NCBI RefSeq assembly: GCF_030145145.1
Contig: NZ_JAQYWD010000004.1
Coordinates: forward strand, 1 to 64,000
Length of the DNA stretch: 64,000 nt
Source: Desulfobacula sp.
Lineage (GTDB): Bacteria; Desulfobacterota; Desulfobacteria; Desulfobacterales; Desulfobacteraceae
Reading direction: 5' to 3'
A model generated the notes under the pieces. The model made no database searches. It was not told where the DNA came from and worked only from the letters and a program-made list of their open reading frames with translations. The number at the start of each line of letters is the position of its first letter. Positions within the stretch are counted from its first letter, which is position 1. Position numbers and translations under genes: made by a program. Below are positions 60,185 to 64,000 of this stretch, in pieces.

Positions 60185-61184
60185 CTTTTCCTTTGCCAAG
60201 GGTTACCGTTCCGTCTGCTTCAAGCTCCTTTGCTGCACGCACAACCGCCTGTTGTGCTTCCTCGACTTCTGCCAGGCGGACAGGCCCCATGGCATCAAGA
60301 TCATCTTTAAGCATTTCACCGGCTCTCTTGGAAAGATTGGAAAAAATCTTTTCTTTCATTTCATCTGTTGCAGTCTTGAGGGCATAGGTCAACTGACGTC
60401 CCTCGATCTTTTTGAGAATTTCTCTCATTGCCATATCATCAATCCCGGCCAGATCTTCAAACACAAACATTAACTTCCGAATATCATTGGCCATTTCAGG
60501 GTTGCCCTCTTCGACAAATTCCATGACGGAATCTTCTGTTGTCTTGTCCACCCCATTGATAATATCCACGAGCACCTTCAATCCGCCCGCTTTTCCCCCC
60601 GGTCCCACAGCACCGCTGAGTTCAAGTCTCAAGGCCTTGTCAACTTCCCTGACAACATCTTCGGAAATCTGGCCTAATTTTACAATTCTCATGGCAATCT
60701 CCCCTTTTAACTCATCAGGGAGGGTCATCAATATTTCGGATGATATTTCAGGGGGCATATGGGCAAGGATCATGGCAATGGTTTGGGGATGCTCGCCCAC
60801 CACGTAGCCGGCCAGGGTGCCCACATTCACATTCCGACTCCACACAAAGGGTCTGTCCCGTTTTTTCCGCTCAAGGTTCTCAAGAATGGCTATGGCTTTA
60901 TTCTCTTTTAATGTCCGGTTAACCACATTTTTAACAAATGAATCACTCTCAATGATCATTTTTGACTCCCCTTCAAAGTGTCCCACAAATTCCAGGGAAA
61001 TCGATTTTAATATTTCCGGGGTAATCTGATCAATCAAAGACATTTCAAATGCCAGGTCACCAATTTCCTGTTCATTCATTTTTTCAAACACCCGTGTGGT
61101 ATATTCCTCTCCCATGGCCATCAGGAAAATCGCGGCTTTCCGGGGACCGGAGATGCGCGCAAGCGCTGCACCATCAGCCATCAT
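60168..61184 (-). CDS. fliG: Switch protein FliG
   Basis: 338 aa. The N-terminal domain binds FliF (SGPRKAAIFLMAMGEEYTTR). The middle contains EHPQTIAMILAHMPPEISSE (EHPQ motif), and the C-terminal torque domain holds FEDLAGIDDMAMREILKKIE and MKEKIFSNLSKRAGEMLKDD with the charged torque helix. Translation begins in the fliF stop (ATGA); a second ATG lies 3 bases in. Confidence 0.97.
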   Translation of the reverse strand: MMADGAALARISGPRKAAIFLMAMGEEYTTRVFEKMNEQEIGDLAFEMSLIDQITPEILKSISLEFVGHFEGESKMIIESDSFVKNVVNRTLKENKAIAILENLERKKRDRPFVWSRNVNVGTLAGYVVGEHPQTIAMILAHMPPEISSEILMTLPDELKGEIAMRIVKLGQISEDVVREVDKALRLELSGAVGPGGKAGGLKVLVDIINGVDKTTEDSVMEFVEEGNPEMANDIRKLMFVFEDLAGIDDMAMREILKKIEGRQLTYALKTATDEMKEKIFSNLSKRAGEMLKDDLDAMGPVRLAEVEEAQQAVVRAAKELEADGTVTLGKGKDDVLV

Positions 61185-62890
61185 TCTTCCTCCTCTTCTT
61201 CGCTTATCCAGTTTTTAAGGATATTGACTGTCCTGTAAATATCTTTTTGGGCATAATATTTTGCTTTTTCATTCACTGGCAGGTTCTTCAGATAAGATAC
61301 CCGCTCAGGGGCACTCATGTTCATTACAAAAGTTTCTTTTTGTTCTTCCGTCATCAAGGACAGGTATTCTTTTTGCTGTTTTTCATCCATTTCAATGAAT
61401 GCGAGCTCTTTTTCCTCTTCTTCAAGCAAAGCCATTTCTTCAGGTCCGGGTAAGGCCTCCTGCTCAACCGTTGTCTTGATTTCTTTCACGGTTTTAATGA
61501 TGGGCCGGATGATAAAAAAGAACAATAACAATACCAGAAGCAGGTTCGCGATGGTTCTGCCATACTCTTTCTGAACCTTTTTCCATCCTGCGACAACCGG
61601 CTGTGACTGGATGTCCGCAATAGAGGCAAACGGGAAACACTCCATGGACACCTGATCATTTCTTTCTTCATTATACCCCATGGACTTGATAACGATATTT
61701 TCAAATTGTTTCATTTCTTCCATTGACCTTGGTACATACACTTTTTGTTGATTACCCGTTTCATCGGTCTTGATTTCATATTTCCCGTCAATGACCGCAG
61801 CAACCGAAAGACGGGTTAAAACCGCCATGGGCTTTCTGGTCTCCCGAATCCGTTTGCTGATTTCATAATTAAAGGTATCATCCCTTTTATCGGTCAATTC
61901 ATTGTTCTGTCGACCGGAGAGGCCTTCTTCTCCCATAATGGGATTCACACTGGATGGTGTCGGGATTTCCTCGGCAGTGGCTGTGAGTTTTTCTGCCCGA
62001 TTTTTCCGGCTCCGGATAAACTCTCCTCCCCGTTCAAACGGATCATAAATTTCCTCATTCATATCGTTTTTCGAAAAATCCATTTCAGATGTCACCCGGA
62101 CAATGGCCTTATCCTTTCCAACAATTCTCTCCAGCATGGTCTGGATTCTTTGGGTAAGATTTTTTTCAAACCGGACTTTATGCTGATATTGTACATCCGC
62201 CAGGTTCTGGGCCTGTATCTTGGCATCTTCTTCTTCGGATTTCCCCTCAAACAGAATTCTACCGGCCGTATCAACGATGGTCACCAGTTCCGGAAGTAAA
62301 TCCTGAATGGAACTGGCCACCAAATGGGCAATGGCCGTGACTTTATCGCGTTCAAGATCCGAATTTAACTCCAGCAAAATAGAGGCAGACGGTTTTTTCA
62401 CTTCTTCCACAAACACAGAATCTTTGGGCAGTACAATCATTACACGGGCCGTTTTCACTTCATCAAAGGCAGAGATGGTTCTTGCCAGCTCTCCTTGAAG
62501 GGCCCTTTTTTTATTAATCTTCTGCACAAACTCGGTGGTGCCGAATTCTGTCTTATCAAAGATTTCAAATCCGACATGTCCCCCTTTGGGGATTCCCTCT
62601 TTTGCCATTGAAAGCCTGACATCATAAACAATGGCCTCGGGAACCAAAATGGTGGTACCATCCCCGGTCAATTGATAGGACGTATTAGACTCCTTGAGTT
62701 TGTCAACCACCATTGCGGCATCTTCTTTTGAAAGCCCGCTGTAGGCTGCCTTGAACTGGGTCTTGTTGGTCCAGATAAACAGGGTGGTAAAGCCGGCAAC
62801 CATGACCATTGCGAAAAGACCCAGGCCAATTTTTCTGGAAAGCGGCACGGATTTAAATGTGGTAATTATTCTGTCGAAGACGGGATTCAT
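61181..62890 (-). CDS. fliF: MS-ring protein FliF
   Basis: 569 aa. The first membrane segment is at about 20-42 (KIGLGLFAMVMVAGFTTLFI). The ring-building motifs are present (DAAMVVDKLKESNTSYQLTG, ARVMIVLPKDSVFVEEVKKP). The second membrane segment (ANLLLVLLLFFFIIRPIIKT) is at about 455-475. The C-terminal FliG-binding tail ends in a run of Glu. It is the scaffold for the C ring and export gate. Confidence 0.97.
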   Translation of the reverse strand: MNPVFDRIITTFKSVPLSRKIGLGLFAMVMVAGFTTLFIWTNKTQFKAAYSGLSKEDAAMVVDKLKESNTSYQLTGDGTTILVPEAIVYDVRLSMAKEGIPKGGHVGFEIFDKTEFGTTEFVQKINKKRALQGELARTISAFDEVKTARVMIVLPKDSVFVEEVKKPSASILLELNSDLERDKVTAIAHLVASSIQDLLPELVTIVDTAGRILFEGKSEEEDAKIQAQNLADVQYQHKVRFEKNLTQRIQTMLERIVGKDKAIVRVTSEMDFSKNDMNEEIYDPFERGGEFIRSRKNRAEKLTATAEEIPTPSSVNPIMGEEGLSGRQNNELTDKRDDTFNYEISKRIRETRKPMAVLTRLSVAAVIDGKYEIKTDETGNQQKVYVPRSMEEMKQFENIVIKSMGYNEERNDQVSMECFPFASIADIQSQPVVAGWKKVQKEYGRTIANLLLVLLLFFFIIRPIIKTVKEIKTTVEQEALPGPEEMALLEEEEKELAFIEMDEKQQKEYLSLMTEEQKETFVMNMSAPERVSYLKNLPVNEKAKYYAQKDIYRTVNILKNWISEEEEEE

Positions 62891-62924
62891 AACCTTATAT
62901 CACTCCATTTGACCCTTACAAAAA

Positions 62925-63215
62925 TCATACCTGCATGCGCATGATTTCATTATATGCAGCCATGACCTTATTTCTGACCTGGGCTAGAATTTTTAAAGAT
63001 GTCTCAGCCTTTCCAATGGTCATCATCCCCTCATGAATCCCCATTTCCCCCTTGATCACATGTTCAATGGCATCATCTGCCACCTGCTGTTTTGTATTCA
63101 CATCTTTGATAGCCGCTTCCATACGCATGGCAAACTCAGGGGTACGCCTGCTGATTCTATCGGGCAGCGGCTCAGTATGTAAAGAAATTTTATGGATAGC
63201 CTTTATCCCATTCAT
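62925..63215 (-). CDS. fliE: MS-ring/rod junction protein FliE
   Basis: 96 aa, the normal size. The C-terminal half carries the family motif KAETSLKILAQVRNKVMAAY followed by NEIMRMQV. AGGAG lies 7 bases before the ATG. It joins the export gate to the rod. Confidence 0.95.
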   Translation of the reverse strand: MNGIKAIHKISLHTEPLPDRISRRTPEFAMRMEAAIKDVNTKQQVADDAIEHVIKGEMGIHEGMMTIGKAETSLKILAQVRNKVMAAYNEIMRMQV

Positions 63216-63230
63216 GATGATCTCCTTGTA

Positions 63231-63728
63231 TTATTTACCGATTTCAAGTGCTTTCATCACCATATCCTTTGTGGCGGAAAGGGCTGTGGCACTCGCCTCA
63301 TAACTCCGTTTGGCCACCAGCATGTCGGCAATCTCCGTCAAGTGATCCACATTGGGCATTCGCACATAACCCGTATCCGGATCCGCATCCGGGTGCGCCG
63401 GATTATGAACCAGCCTGAAATTTTCCTGGGAGTTTACAATCTGGTCAACACTTACACCCGTAGCGGTATTCTGTTTTTTTCCAGCATCAAATTCAATGGG
63501 AGAAAACCGTATTCCTGACGACTGTGTTTTTAATTGCTGTGTCTCCATCACGCTTTTAAACGAATCAATATCCTGGCCTTTAAACACAACCATTTTTCTT
63601 CTATAGGGGCCCCCCTCTCTGGTTCTTGTGGTATCCACATTGGCAAGATTTTCTGCAATGACATTCATCTTGGTTCGGTGGGCCGAAAGAGCGGTGCCGC
63701 TTATTTTTGATGCCGTTAAAAGATCCAT
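63231..63728 (-). CDS. flgC: Proximal rod protein FlgC
   Basis: 165 aa. The N terminus ISGTALSAHRTKMNVIAENL followed by ANVDTTRTREGGPYRRK is diagnostic. The C terminus has VRMPNVDHLTEIADMLVAKR and SYEASATALSATKDM. It is slightly longer than the common 135-150 residues. It follows flgB with 3 bases between genes. Confidence 0.96.
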   Translation of the reverse strand: MDLLTASKISGTALSAHRTKMNVIAENLANVDTTRTREGGPYRRKMVVFKGQDIDSFKSVMETQQLKTQSSGIRFSPIEFDAGKKQNTATGVSVDQIVNSQENFRLVHNPAHPDADPDTGYVRMPNVDHLTEIADMLVAKRSYEASATALSATKDMVMKALEIGK

Positions 63729-63731
63729 CCC

Positions 63732-64000
63732 TTATTTCCCTCCCTCATCAATGGAATAATGCAAGATTTTCATTTTTCTCAATAACAATTCTGTTGTTGT
63801 CCGATATTTTAAATTATTTTCCATAAGGTTCATCATCTCCGTATCAATATTCACGGAATCCAGGTGATAGATATCCACATCTTCACTAGGGTTACCGCGC
63901 ATGGCAACGTCATCTCCATCCTCTGTTGACAAATGCCCGGGGTGAGTCTTGTCCAGACCATCAGGCTCGGTTTCCCCCATTGCCCGATCAAGCGTTCTGT
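63732..64000 (-). CDS. flgB: Proximal rod protein FlgB, cut by the window edge
   Basis: Only the C-terminal 88-89 residues lie in the window; the frame stays open to base 64000. The end YHLDSVNIDTEMMNLMENNL followed by KYRTTTELLLRKMKILHYSI is the FlgB C-terminal pattern, and flgC follows directly. The start, N-terminal rod motif and operon promoter are outside the window. Confidence 0.9.
   Translation of the reverse strand, partial: RTLDRAMGETEPDGLDKTHPGHLSTEDGDDVAMRGNPSEDVDIYHLDSVNIDTEMMNLMENNLKYRTTTELLLRKMKILHYSIDEGGK

Overview
The window is the core flagellar regulon of a motile Gram-negative bacterium, with a flagellin-glycosylation island at its left end. FlgH and FlgI (L and P rings) show an outer membrane. 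Sigma-54-type promoters before early and middle operons, FliA (sigma-28), the CsrA-FliW pair and MotE- and FhlB-type accessory genes fit a member of the Desulfobacterota (deltaproteobacteria), probably a Desulfobacteraceae-like sulfate reducer. The taxon is an inference from gene content and order; no rRNA is present.

Layout. 1-2100: a small coiled-coil protein, the C-terminal remnant of an ORF6N-type protein, tRNA-Lys and tRNA-Glu on the minus strand, and a CxxC-cluster protein behind a near-consensus sigma-54 promoter. 2265-9880: an AT-rich plus-strand operon for a CMP-nonulosonic acid related to pseudaminic acid (PseB, an RmlD-like reductase, a NeuB/PseI synthase, a GT2, a PIG-L deacetylase, a formyltransferase, PseF, a methylase, DUF2920). 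No PseC, PseG or PseH is present. 9924-13220 (minus): a Maf-type flagellin glycosyltransferase fused to TPRs. 13519-22717 (plus): fliC, fliD, fliS, a fliT-like gene and flaG, with sigma-28 promoters before fliC and fliD.

22758-64000 (all minus): fliW-csrA-flgL-flgK-flgN; flgJ-flgI-flgH-flgA-flgG-flgF; fhlB, a fliK-like gene, a DUF2802 gene, two unassigned genes, fliA-flhG-flhF-flhA-flhB-fliR-fliQ-fliP-fliO-fliN-fliM-fliL; flgE-flgD-fliK; motE-fliJ-fliI-fliH-fliG-fliF-fliE-flgC-flgB, the last running off the right edge. Sigma-54-type promoters are visible before flgN, flgF, fliL and fliK.

Three things stand out. First, the external axial proteins are all enlarged: FliC is 2011 aa, FlgK 1423, FlgL 1022, FlgE 926, and FlgD 370 with a duplicated cap domain, while the rod proteins and FliD are of ordinary size. 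The FliC insert holds 33 unbroken hexapeptides of the left-handed beta-helix type plus other repeat families. Second, a 492-aa membrane protein beside fliA carries six copies of a motif like the N-terminal CheY-binding peptide of FliM, followed by a FliL-like periplasmic domain; I know of no described equivalent. Third, the nonulosonate operon has an RmlD-like reductase where an aminotransferase is expected, plus deacetylase and formyltransferase genes, so its product may be an unusual sugar. A CsrA-type GGA-loop hairpin in the fliC leader links the csrA-fliW pair to control of the giant flagellin.
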